This document shows, piece after piece, positions 49,648 to 58,982 of a DNA stretch of 64,000 nucleotides. The stretch lies in NCBI RefSeq assembly GCF_024814375.1, contig NZ_JANUXX010000005.1:1-64000 (forward strand), given 5' to 3'. The translations under genes and the position numbers were made by a program. The DNA is from Streptococcus sciuri (lineage in GTDB: Bacteria > Bacillota > Bacilli > Lactobacillales > Streptococcaceae). How positions within the stretch are numbered: the first letter of the stretch is position 1; every line of letters begins with the position of its first letter. The notes below the pieces were generated by a model. The model searched no databases. It had not been told where the DNA came from and was given only the letters and a program-made list of their open reading frames with translations.

Positions 49648-49845
49648 TTACCAATCTCTGTCATATTCCTCTTCTTCTTTCTCTTTTTGATCAGCTTCAG
49701 ATATATTTTTGATTGGTTTTGGAATGATATTACCATCTGCATCAACTTCTGGCTTAATACTACGCATATAAACTACCAACAAAGCTATTTTAATAATGGT
49801 AAATAAAAGTAAAATCACTAAAAAGAGATAAAATACAGTGTTCAT
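49648..49845 (-). CDS. Small single-pass membrane protein (65 aa)
   Basis: One N-terminal membrane helix (residues 4-26) is followed by a charged tail ending in a Glu/Asp-rich KEKEEEEYDRDW. It lies 9 bp after the U32 gene on the same strand, so it is in that operon. The function is unknown. The length, topology and position support a real gene. Confidence 0.75.
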   Translation of the reverse strand: MNTVFYLFLVILLLFTIIKIALLVVYMRSIKPEVDADGNIIPKPIKNISEADQKEKEEEEYDRDW

Positions 49846-49854
49846 CTACTAGCC

Positions 49855-51141
49855 TCAAGCTCTGACTGTCTTACTAGAACCGTCTTTTTGATAAAGATTA
49901 ACAAGTCCTTCCTTACAAGCACGTATCATATCACCAGGTTTCACCACTTCTGGGACAGTAATCGTCAGTAGCTCCATTGGTTTTGGCGCACGCTCAATTT
50001 TGTTGCCCTCAGCATCATGCAAATCTTTAATATAGCACTCAAAGTGGCGAAAACCTGGTCCATAAAATTCAACAGCATCTCCTTCAAGGATAACATTACG
50101 CTGACGAATAGTTGCAGTCATGTTTTTAGGATTGAAGGCAACAACTTCACCAACAAATTTATACTGCGGAATTTTACGACGTGCACCAAAAAGTTGTTCA
50201 TTTTCTGTCGGTGTTTGATAGTAAAATCCTGTTGCTAACTCACGTTGAGCCACTTTCCATAATTCATCGATCAAATCTTCTTTGATAGCTTCAAACTTCG
50301 CTGGGCTTTCCATATAAGCATCCACTGCTGCTTTATAGCAATTAGTTACAGTTGAAACATAGTGAATAGACTTCATACGCCCTTCGATTTTAAGACTATC
50401 GACTCCATTTTCAATCATATCTGGAATATGGTCAATCATGCACATATCAACAGCAGACATTGAAAATTCTTCAGGAATCTCACCTTTTAATGAGCGACGT
50501 TCTTGTCCAAACGGCATGTCGTAGAGATTGTATTTCCAACGACAAGATTGCGAACAACCACCACGATTAGCATCTCGATGACTCATATGGTTTGAAAGAA
50601 CACACCTTCCAGAATAAGAAATGCACATAGCACCATGAACAAACGCTTCAATCTCAATGTTCGTCCGCTTGCGGATTTCAGCAAGCTCATCCATAGAGAC
50701 CTCACGCGCAAGAACAACACGCGTAAGTCCTAGTTCCTTCCAAAACTCAAAAGTCTCATAGTTAGTCGAAGAAGCTTGTGTAGAGAGATGAATTTCAAGA
50801 CCAGGTGCCTCTGTTGCACAAATCACAATAAGTGCTGGATCAGATACGATAACCGCATCTAATCCCATATCACGTAATTCACGAAACCATGCACCAGCAC
50901 CGATTTCATTGCCCTCGTGGGTAACCATATTAGCAGCTACATAGACCTTAGCACCTCGCTCATGCGCATAGTTGATGCCTTCTTGCATCTCCTCCATTGA
51001 AAAATTTCCCGCTCTACTACGAAGTCCATAAGCTTGCCCACCAATAAAAACAGCATCTGCACCATAGTCGATAGCTACTTTTAATTTTTCAAGTGTCCCA
51101 GCTGGCGACAAGACCTCTGGGCGTTTCAATACTTTTGTCAT
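49855..51141 (-). CDS. U32 family protein, TrhP2/YrrO type
   Basis: This 428-aa protein starts MTKVLKRPEVLSPAGTLEKL and has the U32 signature EAFVHGAMCISYSGRC with nearby Cys residues and GGCSQSCRW. In E. coli (TrhP) and B. subtilis (YrrN/YrrO) such proteins serve prephenate-dependent 5-hydroxyuridine formation at tRNA position 34, so 'peptidase' is an old name. TTGGAG lies before the ATG at 51141. The partner protein is encoded 91 bp upstream. Confidence 0.88.
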   Translation of the reverse strand: MTKVLKRPEVLSPAGTLEKLKVAIDYGADAVFIGGQAYGLRSRAGNFSMEEMQEGINYAHERGAKVYVAANMVTHEGNEIGAGAWFRELRDMGLDAVIVSDPALIVICATEAPGLEIHLSTQASSTNYETFEFWKELGLTRVVLAREVSMDELAEIRKRTNIEIEAFVHGAMCISYSGRCVLSNHMSHRDANRGGCSQSCRWKYNLYDMPFGQERRSLKGEIPEEFSMSAVDMCMIDHIPDMIENGVDSLKIEGRMKSIHYVSTVTNCYKAAVDAYMESPAKFEAIKEDLIDELWKVAQRELATGFYYQTPTENEQLFGARRKIPQYKFVGEVVAFNPKNMTATIRQRNVILEGDAVEFYGPGFRHFECYIKDLHDAEGNKIERAPKPMELLTITVPEVVKPGDMIRACKEGLVNLYQKDGSSKTVRA

Positions 51142-51232
51142 ACGATTCTCCAATTTTCAAGATTGTAAGGTGTATAAAATGATATATCAGCATGCCCTGA
51201 AATAGGAAACTCTCTCACGCTAATACTAGAAG

Positions 51233-52159
51233 TTACTTGACCATATCAGGGTCAAAATCATAAAATCCTGTATCTAATCCACGTCCTACAGGATGCAGGC
51301 GGTGAACCTCTTCGTCAAACAGGAATGCTTGAGCTTGACTAAAGTTTCCCACTTGTATCAAATCACGCGCTTTAACAAATAGCTTTGCAATAGCTACAAA
51401 ATTTTCACCTGGACAATAGATACCATCTAATTTCCAATGTGTAAAATGATGCTCAACCAACTCAGATAGTTTAGTCATCATATCAATATCGTTATTAATA
51501 AAGATATGAGTACCATGTTTATCCTCATAAATGGAGTAGTGGCTATTTTCATCATTTGGCTCTGACAAAAATAAGCCACGTTCACGCGTTTTTTCATCAT
51601 CAACATGCGTAAAGTTATAATAATTTTGTAACAACGGACGTTTAGAATGGTGAATAACAGAAGCGCCATACACCAAAATTTCGGCAGGAAAATCGAGATT
51701 TTCTGACATTTTAAAAAGCTCTTCAGAAGGAATCTCACGAGCTAGTACTGTCTCAACAGCCCCATGCTCGCCCCAAAAATTGACCTGACGACTAGAAGTG
51801 ACAAAGACAGACGTATCATAAATTAACTTAAAATTGTAACCATCGCGTTTATTCACATAAAAAACACCTGCATCTCCAACAACCAGATAATCCACTTTGA
51901 TTTCTTTCATCAAATCAAGAAAAGGTTTGATGTTGTCCATCATATCTTGGTGCATGAGGGCATTGCAAGCAACCGTTAATTCACATCCTGCATCATGAAC
52001 GAGTGTCGCAATATCACGTAACTCGTCACAAGTAAAATTATGAGGGAGCCGAAGCCCATAATTTTCTTCGCCAACATAGATACGATCCACACCAGCAGCT
52101 AACAATGCCTTAACTTGCTCAATGGACTCTGCGGTAGCGGTAATGATTATTTTTTCCAT
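51233..52159 (-). CDS. U32 family protein, TrhP1/YrrN type
   Basis: This 308-aa shorter U32 member has GVDRIYVGEENYGLRLPHNF and ILVYGASVIHHSKRPLLQNYY, where the Cys cluster of the larger partner is absent. Paired short and long U32 genes are the Bacillus YrrN/YrrO arrangement. The ATG at 52159 has no good ribosome site; TGGTAAAAT lies nine bases before it, so the leader is at most a few bases. Confidence 0.88.
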   Translation of the reverse strand: MEKIIITATAESIEQVKALLAAGVDRIYVGEENYGLRLPHNFTCDELRDIATLVHDAGCELTVACNALMHQDMMDNIKPFLDLMKEIKVDYLVVGDAGVFYVNKRDGYNFKLIYDTSVFVTSSRQVNFWGEHGAVETVLAREIPSEELFKMSENLDFPAEILVYGASVIHHSKRPLLQNYYNFTHVDDEKTRERGLFLSEPNDENSHYSIYEDKHGTHIFINNDIDMMTKLSELVEHHFTHWKLDGIYCPGENFVAIAKLFVKARDLIQVGNFSQAQAFLFDEEVHRLHPVGRGLDTGFYDFDPDMVK

Positions 52160-52233
52160 AACATTTTTATTTTACCATAAAAGAGGGAAAATGCCTATCA
52201 AATGGCTTAAAGTTTCTATATTCCAATAATCAG

Positions 52234-52575
52234 GTGGTAACGATAAAACTTGATTTGGAAGTCTTGAAAGAGGAGACTAAGAAAGCTAGAATAGCTATTG
52301 ATAACCCTTATTTTAAGTTTAACGAGGAAGACGGTGTTTATTTTTTTAATAAGCGTAAATACCTTTTAGACCGCCCTAAAAGCCGTCTATTTGAGGTATC
52401 TAAGAAATGTCATTTAGCAAAGTATCGCAAGTTAGCGCATTGGCCTTTGGTATCTGTCATTTTAAAACAAAAGAATATTCAAGATATTATCTATCGGCAG
52501 TTAGCTAGAGATAGAAATCAACTCATAAATGAAGAAGATTTGGAAGTGATGAAGTCTAGTGGCTATGTGTTGTAA
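52234..52575 (+). CDS. Hypothetical 113-aa protein
   Basis: The frame opens at GTG (52234) and reads VTIKLDLEVLKEETKKAR to SSGYVL. It is charged, soluble and probably helical, without a known motif. No good ribosome site is seen, so it may be a fragment of a longer lost gene. It lies between the U32 operon and the type IIG locus in a low-GC stretch. Confidence 0.5.
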   Translation: MVTIKLDLEVLKEETKKARIAIDNPYFKFNEEDGVYFFNKRKYLLDRPKSRLFEVSKKCHLAKYRKLAHWPLVSVILKQKNIQDIIYRQLARDRNQLINEEDLEVMKSSGYVL

Positions 52576-52651
52576 TGATGCGTAATAATTATTTTGGGAA
52601 CTATATACTAGTTTACACCAGACACAATATGTAGTGTTTATGAGAATATCA

Positions 52652-52684
52652 AAAAAGGCGACTTCCAAGCGGAAATCGTCTTTT
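52652..52684 (-). terminator. Terminator of the type IIG-like gene
   Basis: 52653-52666 pairs with 52671-52684 around AAGC with one wobble and one mismatch, and A6 on the plus strand gives the U-tract. Confidence 0.8.
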
Positions 52685-52686
52685 GA

Positions 52687-55122
52687 TTAGATTAAATTTG
52701 CGTAAGGTAAACTTTTTATATATTCTTCCATATAGCACCAATCTATCTCTCCTAGGATATTTTTCGGAAGATATAATTCTGTGTTTTTGAAACGGTCTCC
52801 ACTCCAGCTTCTACCGAAAGAATATTTGTAGCGTTCTTTGTCTAAAATAGTTATCAAGAACATTGCAGTATATTTGTTCAGATGTTTGCTATACCCAACA
52901 GAAGTTTTCCCATTCATCCCTATGAATGGCTCAGGTTGGTAAGTTGAATATCCTCCGCTTCCATCGCCCAAATTCACAAAAACTATGCCGTTTCCATTAG
53001 AGATGTACTCTTCGTTCCCTTCTTTTGAAACAAATCTATCAAAACCGTTGTCTTTTTTCTTCGCAGCAATATAGGGAATATCCGTACCTTGTATAAGGTC
53101 AAATGTAGTAGCTCCTTTTGTTCCTTCTATGTTATCAAAAACATCTCTTATATTAAAATAACCCCAGTCTATTTCATCTATATTTTTATCAGGTGCAAGA
53201 AATGTAGTTGTGGAATTGCTCAATTTTTCATTTACGAAATTTGAAAGTAAATTTATTTCTTGAAATTCTGAAAGCCCTGTTTCTTCAAGTAACGATAATT
53301 CTTGTTTTGAACAATAAAGAAGATAATCAGATATAGTTTTAATAAAATCACTATTAGATAATTCATCATAGTTTGTTCGAGAATGAGCGTATATAGTCCA
53401 TTCATCTCCTTTTTTGATTTTAGTTCGTATGATATTATAACCATCCGATGTTTTTCCATGAGTAAGTTCGTCTAATAACTTTTCTTCAATATCATTCCAG
53501 TGGTTATATATATCTGTTCTACCCTTGTTTTTTGATAGTACAAAACCATCATTTTTCAAATCATAAAAAACAACATCGTTATTATAGTTATGAGGTAGAT
53601 GCGTTTCAAAAACAGCTATTGCTGTGCTAGTTGAAGCATTAGGTTGAAATAGGTCTTTTGGCATATTGATAACATACTTCAAGGTATGCTTAGAGAGAAT
53701 ATTATTTCTAAGTGTTTTATCCTTGAAATACATTGATAATGGAGCAATAATTACCCCGTATCGAGAACAATTATCTAGCAGTTTTCTCAGAAAAGTTATC
53801 TCTTTTGGAGTAGGGTCGTCTTTATTTTCTTTACCTGAATATGGGGGATTGATAAATCCAACTGTGGGTTTTACTTCTCCTAAAATTTTGTCAACACCTT
53901 TATCGTTGATAGAATCAAAGTTATATATTCTTGATTTACCATCTCCCCTGAATAGCATATTAGAAATCGCACAAATATACATAGTAGAATTGATTTCAAA
54001 ACCCAACAATTGATTTTCTTTTATGTTCTTCTCATCTGCACCTTTTATTGATAGTAATTTATTCATCCCTGCAATCAGAAATGCACCTGTTCCACAACAA
54101 AGGTCTAAAATAACATCGTTTGCTTTTAATGGAATTAACCTTGTAAATAAACCTGCTATATGTCTTGGTGTTAGGACTATTCCTTTTTTTACATTCGATA
54201 CTCCTGCAAATTTTAGAAACTCCTCATAAAACTTACCCATAATATCGTAATTTGAATTAGTTGAAAAATGATTATTAAATAAAGGAATAACTTTTTGATT
54301 TAATTCATCTAAAATTTGTTTAAGAATTGAGGTATTCTGTAGATTCACATCTGTTTTTATTGAGCCTAGCTCTCCTTCTAGAGCTTTTAGTTTGTTTTCA
54401 GGAATACCTTCTTTTTCCAAAATTCCTTTTACTGTAGGATATAGGTTATCAAGTATTTGAACAGGAGTATAATTAGGATATAAATCAGAAAAATTATTGT
54501 AAACGTTCTCAGATTTATTGTAGAGACAAATCATCAATACAGCAAGCAGTGTAGGTCGTTTTTGCGAATCAATCGACCTTAATAGATTATTTACCTTCTT
54601 ACTTACTCTGGTTATATCTTCAATCGCTTTTTCTTCGTCAAGATTATTGAATAACGCTAAAAATTCTGTTTCGGTAAGAAAATTAGAAACCTTATCAATA
54701 TATTTGATGTTTTGTTTTGCATCTATATAGTAACAGCTAAATTTGTGTTTGTATTCATCATATACATCTCCACTAACAGCAACTCCAATTATTTTCCATG
54801 TGGAGAACTCTTTATTAGCAAACTTACTTAGATACCATTTCAGTCCTGCCACACATCCTTTTTTGATGTTATCTAATTCATGTTCTTGTATTGTTGGCTT
54901 TTCTTCAACGAGAATCAATAACCTTTTTTCTTTATTACAGTAAATTCTATCAGGTATGCCAACTTTCCCATTCATTTCTTTAGAAGAGTGTGATAGAACT
55001 TCAATTATTTCACTTGTTAATTTCGATTCTGTCTGACTGTCATCCCAATCAGAAACGTTATAACCTAATTCTTGAAGCTTTTGAGTGACGCTTGGTGTGA
55101 CTATCTTATCTTTTCTAACCAT
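52687..55122 (-). CDS. Single-chain restriction-modification enzyme, type IIG-like
   Basis: This 811-aa protein joins three functions. Residues about 50-80 show a PD-(D/E)xK-type nuclease pattern (GIPDRIY, then LLILVEEKP). The centre is an HsdM-type N6-adenine methyltransferase with LTPRHIAGLF, DLCCGTG (340-346) and NPPYSG (425-430). From about 668 a specificity domain follows (IDWGYFNIRDVFDN and TDIPYIAAKKKDNG), resembling half of a type I S subunit. The ATG at 55122 has GAGGTGG upstream and overlaps the TAA of a leader frame (TAATG). A longer frame to 55221 exists but has only a TTG and a TGA just before it. Methylation and cleavage by one chain are inferred. Confidence 0.9.
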   Translation of the reverse strand: MVRKDKIVTPSVTQKLQELGYNVSDWDDSQTESKLTSEIIEVLSHSSKEMNGKVGIPDRIYCNKEKRLLILVEEKPTIQEHELDNIKKGCVAGLKWYLSKFANKEFSTWKIIGVAVSGDVYDEYKHKFSCYYIDAKQNIKYIDKVSNFLTETEFLALFNNLDEEKAIEDITRVSKKVNNLLRSIDSQKRPTLLAVLMICLYNKSENVYNNFSDLYPNYTPVQILDNLYPTVKGILEKEGIPENKLKALEGELGSIKTDVNLQNTSILKQILDELNQKVIPLFNNHFSTNSNYDIMGKFYEEFLKFAGVSNVKKGIVLTPRHIAGLFTRLIPLKANDVILDLCCGTGAFLIAGMNKLLSIKGADEKNIKENQLLGFEINSTMYICAISNMLFRGDGKSRIYNFDSINDKGVDKILGEVKPTVGFINPPYSGKENKDDPTPKEITFLRKLLDNCSRYGVIIAPLSMYFKDKTLRNNILSKHTLKYVINMPKDLFQPNASTSTAIAVFETHLPHNYNNDVVFYDLKNDGFVLSKNKGRTDIYNHWNDIEEKLLDELTHGKTSDGYNIIRTKIKKGDEWTIYAHSRTNYDELSNSDFIKTISDYLLYCSKQELSLLEETGLSEFQEINLLSNFVNEKLSNSTTTFLAPDKNIDEIDWGYFNIRDVFDNIEGTKGATTFDLIQGTDIPYIAAKKKDNGFDRFVSKEGNEEYISNGNGIVFVNLGDGSGGYSTYQPEPFIGMNGKTSVGYSKHLNKYTAMFLITILDKERYKYSFGRSWSGDRFKNTELYLPKNILGEIDWCYMEEYIKSLPYANLI

Positions 55123-55213
55123 TACGCCACCTCTCTTTTCAATACACCAGAAAAGACTTCCCCACAAAAATGTGAAAAAGTCTGTTTTAGTGCTTGACAA
55201 AAAACACGTCCGA

Positions 55214-55276
55214 TTACACAATCAGTGTGCTGTGCTGTGCTGTGCTGTGCTGTGCTGTGCTAATGTATTGTACCAT
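55214..55276 (-). CDS. Leader ORF spanning the GCACA repeats
   Basis: ATG at 55276 has AAGGAG six bases before it, the best ribosome site in this region. With the seven repeats present it encodes 20 aa, MVQYISTAQHSTAQHSTLIV, ending at TAA (55216-55214). If the repeat number were 6 or 9 the frame would instead run on through DCVIGRVFCQALKQTF and FSGVLKREVA to a TAA sharing one base with the RM gene ATG (TAATG). With 5 or 8 it stops at once at TGA. The leader may therefore set translation of the RM gene by repeat number. Confidence 0.6.
   Translation of the reverse strand: MVQYISTAQHSTAQHSTLIV
55226..55260. repeat. Pentanucleotide tandem repeat, seven TGTGC/GCACA units
   Basis: Seven perfect 5-bp units lie between the leader ORF start and the RM gene. 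A 5-bp unit changes frame with each gain or loss, the classic form of a phase-variation tract. Confidence 0.97.
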
Positions 55277-55290
55277 ACTAATCTCCTTAA

Positions 55291-55431
55291 TCAAGCATTT
55301 TTCTTCTGAATGAGATGTAAAACTTTATATCCTTGTTCTGTTATCTCATACTTACTACGTTTGTTCTGATAATTTATCAGAAAGTGCCCCTCCCCCAATT
55401 CTCAAGGTTCAAGGGGAAATTTCGTAACCAT
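55291..55431 (-). pseudogene. Small winged-helix-like ORF with in-frame TGA
   Basis: ATG at 55431 follows GGAAGGAAA and reads MVTKFPLEP, then TGA, then in the same frame GEGHFLINYQNKRSKYEI and TEQGYKVLHLIQKKNA to a stop at 55291. The KYEITEQGYKVL pattern is like the end of a winged-helix domain. It ends 14 bp before the leader ORF start and shares its promoter, so it may be the remains of a controller of the RM locus. The family is not certain. Confidence 0.45.
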
Positions 55432-55795
55432 TTTCCTTCCTCGTTAAGGTTTCAAAAAAGATTTATATATATTATTATACTAAATAAAGGTCATTAATGT
55501 AACAGTTTAAACATCGAACTACAAAAATAACTTTAAATTCTCAACGTGAAAACACATAAAAACAGCTACTTTAACCAATTTAGGATAAAAGAACTGTTTT
55601 TATTTCTTATTAAATCAAAGTTTATAGAGTTTTTATCTTTTATCACTTGCTAAATGGAATATATAACTTAAAGTTCTTCACAAACTGCTCCTATATCCAT
55701 ATCTTCTCTGATATCGTTATGATAAAAATGAGAAATTATATTACAAATCCTACTATCTATGATATAATAGATAGGAATGCTTAAAGGAGAATGCT
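55432..55795. other. Divergent promoter region between the RM locus and the DUF3270-type gene
   Basis: A minus-strand promoter (TTACAT 55497-55502, 17 bp, TATAAT 55474-55479) should drive the RM locus. A weak dyad (AAAAACAG with CTGTTTTT) is seen near 55560-55605. No gene is visible in the rest. Confidence 0.5.
55753..55774 (+). promoter_or_regulatory. Extended -10 framed by an 8-bp dyad, DUF3270-type gene
   Basis: CTATCTAT (55753-55760) and ATAGATAG (55767-55774) are perfect inverted arms around TGATATAAT, so the -10 hexamer (55763-55768) is inside a likely operator. Confidence 0.55.
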
Positions 55796-56077
55796 ATGCT
55801 AGCACCTATAAAACGTGAGCAACAGACGCTAGATACTGAGAATGACGCTCATACCAGCCCTAAATCCCAATCATTTAAAAAGATTGACACCAATGCAGCT
55901 AAATATAGAGATTTGGTCTTTTTTGCTCAGATTTCTAGCTTTGCTATTAGTACTGTTTTCATTACATTTTTATTCTTGACTATTCGTTTCGTTCCTTTTT
56001 GGGCGATGGTTTTTGCTTTATCAGCTAGCTTTGGCTTAAAAATTGGAATTAAAACACTTATAACGATTTTTAAATAG
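55796..56077 (+). CDS. DUF3270-type small membrane protein
   Basis: This 93-aa protein has a polar N-terminal half followed by two membrane helices (about residues 43-63 and 67-90). The form AAKYRDLVFFAQISSFAIST matches the streptococcal DUF3270 family as I recall it. AAAGGAG lies before the ATG. The function is unknown. Confidence 0.8.
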   Translation: MLAPIKREQQTLDTENDAHTSPKSQSFKKIDTNAAKYRDLVFFAQISSFAISTVFITFLFLTIRFVPFWAMVFALSASFGLKIGIKTLITIFK

Positions 56078-56078
56078 T

Positions 56079-56108
56079 GTCCTCCTTATCGTGAGGATGC
56101 TTTTTTGA
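56079..56108 (+). terminator. Terminator of the DUF3270-type gene
   Basis: GTCCTC and GAGGAT-type arms with a 7-nt loop end in T6. Confidence 0.7.
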
Positions 56109-56154
56109 TAAAAAATACTCCAAAGATTAGATAAAAATCTAAACTTCGGAGTAC
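56109..56154 (-). terminator. Terminator of the YtxH gene
   Basis: ACTCCAAAGATTAGA and TCTAAACTTCGGAGT pair with two mismatches; T6 follows on the minus strand. Confidence 0.75.
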
Positions 56155-56171
56155 AAATAAAGTCCCCTTTT

Positions 56172-56660
56172 TTAATCTTTTGTAGTCTCAAGTGTTGTAT
56201 CTTTCGGCATTTTTGTTATTGCTTTTGCTTTATCAACTTTTACATCCTTTAAATCAATAACAATATCATCTACTTCAGCTTTCACATCTTCTGTAGCAAC
56301 GACTTCTTTTTCTTCTTCTGCAACTGCATGTACTTTTGATTTGATATGTTCGATGACATCACTAGCTTTGCTGACAACTTCATCACTTTTTTCTTTGACA
56401 ACAGAGACAACATCTTCTTTTGTTAATTCACCAGATTCGAATTTTTCTTTGTAATCATAAAAAGTATCAACAGCCAAGTTAGAATACTCATAGGCTTTTT
56501 CTTTTGCTTTTTGATGATAACTTTCAGGATTCTTACGATAAGCTTGATAAGCTTTCATCGCACGATTTTTAACTTCCTTTCCTTTTTCGCTACTCAAGAA
56601 ATAGGCAGTTGTTGCACCTGAAGCAATTCCAACAATAACAGTACTTATCCACTTACTCAT
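56172..56660 (-). CDS. YtxH domain protein
   Basis: This 162-aa protein has an N-terminal membrane segment GIASGATTAYFLSSEKGKEV (residues 11-30), the YtxH signature, then a long charged helical region rich in Lys, Glu and Val. It lies 17 bp after the DUF948 gene, a common pairing. It is probably an envelope stress or general stress protein. Confidence 0.85.
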   Translation of the reverse strand: MSKWISTVIVGIASGATTAYFLSSEKGKEVKNRAMKAYQAYRKNPESYHQKAKEKAYEYSNLAVDTFYDYKEKFESGELTKEDVVSVVKEKSDEVVSKASDVIEHIKSKVHAVAEEEKEVVATEDVKAEVDDIVIDLKDVKVDKAKAITKMPKDTTLETTKD

Positions 56661-56677
56661 AATTTTTACCTCCTCAT

Positions 56678-57061
56678 TTATTTTTTTAAAAGTTTGCTAG
56701 CTACTTTGCCAATAGCAAAGGCAGAGCCAACTTTAGCAACGTTACTTGTAACACTACTAGCACGATTTGTAAAACTACGTGCCTGTGCATTGAGATCTGA
56801 TACGCTCTCTGATAAGTCAGCAATGGCAACAAACAAAGGATCAACTGTTGCTACTTTATCATTGACATCCTCGACTAAGATATTAGCTTTAGCTAAAATA
56901 TCATTTGTCTGATGTAAAGTGACATTGATGTCTCCCGTGAGTACCTGTAAGCTCGTCTTTGCTTCATCAACAGCATTTGATAATTTGCGTAATAACACAA
57001 CTACATATAATACCAAAACAGCAAAGGCAATAGCGATAATGAGAACCGCTGTTTTCTCCAT
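56678..57061 (-). CDS. DUF948 family membrane protein
   Basis: This 127-aa protein begins MEKTAVLIIAIAFAVLVLYV with one membrane helix, followed by a heptad-rich region (TGDINVTLHQTNDILAKA) like a coiled coil. The start at 57061 has AAGGAGG and is preferred over a longer frame that overlaps lgt. It is downstream of lgt and upstream of the YtxH gene. Confidence 0.88.
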   Translation of the reverse strand: MEKTAVLIIAIAFAVLVLYVVVLLRKLSNAVDEAKTSLQVLTGDINVTLHQTNDILAKANILVEDVNDKVATVDPLFVAIADLSESVSDLNAQARSFTNRASSVTSNVAKVGSAFAIGKVASKLLKK

Positions 57062-57075
57062 ATTAGCTTTCCTCC

Positions 57076-57858
57076 TTATTTTTCCAAATAATAGGGAACA
57101 ATATCCCTTAGACGACGATAAACAACAAAAACAATACCAAATATAACCAAAAGAACAGACAGCCACTGTGATACACGTAAACCCATAAAATAAAGGCTAT
57201 CAGTACGCATACCCTCTATGACGAAGCGACCACAACCATACCAAATGAGGTAAAATGCTGTAAGCTCACCCTGTCTCCAGAAGTGTCGTCTGTGACGCGT
57301 TGTCACAATGAAGACAAATCCAATAAGATTCCAGATAGATTCGTAAAAAAAAGTTGGAACACGGTAACTGCCATCAATATACATTTGCTGTCTAATAAAA
57401 GCAGGAAAATAATCTAAACTTTTGACTGCTTTTCCATAAGCTTCTTGGTTAATAAAATTTCCCCACCGTCCAATAGACTGTGCAACCATCACACCAGGTA
57501 CAGTGATATCCAAAAAATGAATAGGATTTATCTTGCGACGATGAGAAAAAACAAGTAAGACTAAAAGTCCTGTAAGTAACCCTCCATAAATCGCAATGCC
57601 ACCATTCCAAATCGCTACAATCTCATCTAAGTGCTTACGATAGTAACTCCATTCAAAAGTAACATAATAAGCCCTTGCTCCAACAATAGCTATAGGAAAG
57701 GCAAGGAGGATAAAATCGAGAATATCATCTGATGTGATACCCTTCCTTTCTCCCTCTTTTATGGCAAGATACACAGCAAGCAACAAACCAGACACAATAC
57801 AAATAGCATACCAATGTATAGCGATTGAACCTAACTGAATAGCAATGGGATTAATCAT
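57076..57858 (-). CDS. lgt: Prolipoprotein diacylglyceryl transferase
   Basis: This 260-aa membrane enzyme adds the lipid to lipoprotein Cys residues. It has about seven helices and the signature [14 protein letters not shown]. It overlaps hprK by 4 bp (ATGA), the standard streptococcal hprK-lgt operon. Confidence 0.96.
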   Translation of the reverse strand: MINPIAIQLGSIAIHWYAICIVSGLLLAVYLAIKEGERKGITSDDILDFILLAFPIAIVGARAYYVTFEWSYYRKHLDEIVAIWNGGIAIYGGLLTGLLVLLVFSHRRKINPIHFLDITVPGVMVAQSIGRWGNFINQEAYGKAVKSLDYFPAFIRQQMYIDGSYRVPTFFYESIWNLIGFVFIVTTRHRRHFWRQGELTAFYLIWYGCGRFVIEGMRTDSLYFMGLRVSQWLSVLLVIFGIVFVVYRRLRDIVPYYLEK

Positions 57859-58787
57859 TTATTTTCCTCGTGTCTACTGATGAGATTAGTAAGGCGCTTT
57901 TCAAATGTCTTTGTCGCATCAAAACCCATTTGTTTAGCACGATAATTCATAGCAGCAGCTTCTATAACCACAGAAACATTACGCCCAGTCTTTACTGGAA
58001 TGCGAATACGAGGAATTTTTACACCCGAAAGTTCAATTTCCTCATTACCATTTCCCAGCCTGTCAAAGTTTTTTCCTGTCTCAAAGTTTTCGAGGTAAAT
58101 AGAGAGTTGTACTTGAGAAGAGTCTTTAACGGCACTTGCACCATATAGACTCATAACATCAATAATACCGACACCACGAATTTCAAGTAGATGCCTTAAA
58201 ATCTCTGCCGGTTCCCCCCAGAGTGTCTCTTCATCTTTAGCAAAGACATCTACACGGTCATCAGCAACTAAACGATGACCCCGTTTGACAAGCTCTAATC
58301 CTGTCTCACTCTTTCCAATACCAGAATCTCCTTGAATCAAAACTCCCATGCCATAAATGTCCATCAATACACCATGCACACTAATACGATCTGCAAGACA
58401 AGAATCCAAATACCAAGAAATTTCCCCCGAGAGACGACTAGTTGATACATGACTTTTCAAAATAGCGACACTGTGCTTTGCTGCTGCTTTTAACATCTCC
58501 TCTGGAATATCTAAATTTCTAGCCACGATAGCTGCAGGTGTCTCTACTTGAAACATCTCACTTAAGACCTGATAACGATTGTGCGAGGTCATTTTGGTCA
58601 GATAAGACCACTCTTTCATCCCAAATAGTTGCAAACGCTCAGGGGAATAATAATCAAAATACCCCGTCATCTCAAGACCAGGTCGTGAAATATCAGCTGT
58701 TGTAATCTCTTTTTCAAGATGAGAACTCTCACCATAAACAATCTCCAACTTCAACTTATCCACTAACATCTGTACCGTTACTGACAT
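57855..58787 (-). CDS. hprK: HPr kinase/phosphorylase
   Basis: This 310-aa enzyme phosphorylates HPr at Ser46 and drives CcpA carbon control. It has the P-loop [26 protein letters not shown] and the [10 protein letters not shown] signature. The start at 58787 begins the known N-terminus and has GGAGATA upstream; 30 bp further is an in-frame alternative. Confidence 0.97.
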   Translation of the reverse strand: MSVTVQMLVDKLKLEIVYGESSHLEKEITTADISRPGLEMTGYFDYYSPERLQLFGMKEWSYLTKMTSHNRYQVLSEMFQVETPAAIVARNLDIPEEMLKAAAKHSVAILKSHVSTSRLSGEISWYLDSCLADRISVHGVLMDIYGMGVLIQGDSGIGKSETGLELVKRGHRLVADDRVDVFAKDEETLWGEPAEILRHLLEIRGVGIIDVMSLYGASAVKDSSQVQLSIYLENFETGKNFDRLGNGNEEIELSGVKIPRIRIPVKTGRNVSVVIEAAAMNYRAKQMGFDATKTFEKRLTNLISRHEENK

Positions 58788-58982
58788 GTCTATCTCCTTG
58801 TTCGTTCGCTTACACATGTGGTAAAGGATTACTTTATACTATTATACCATAATCTAGTCACAAAAAGACAACTCAAAACTTGCTTAACTTCCTTATTTTT
58901 TACAAAGAAAAAAGCTTAGTTAAAAACTAAGCTTTGCTCTTGTCTTTCCTCACTAGTAATCCTGTTATTTTACCAGTTCGCT

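Noticed and set aside
55123-55221. TTG extension of the type IIG protein by 33 codons
   Set aside because: A TGA lies directly before the TTG, the added residues look unlike a protein start, and a good ribosome site precedes the ATG at 55122.
55085-55309. Plus-strand 74-aa frame with repeated CAVLCC across the TGTGC tract
   Set aside because: It is a translation of the repeat tract and antisense of the leader; no ribosome site.
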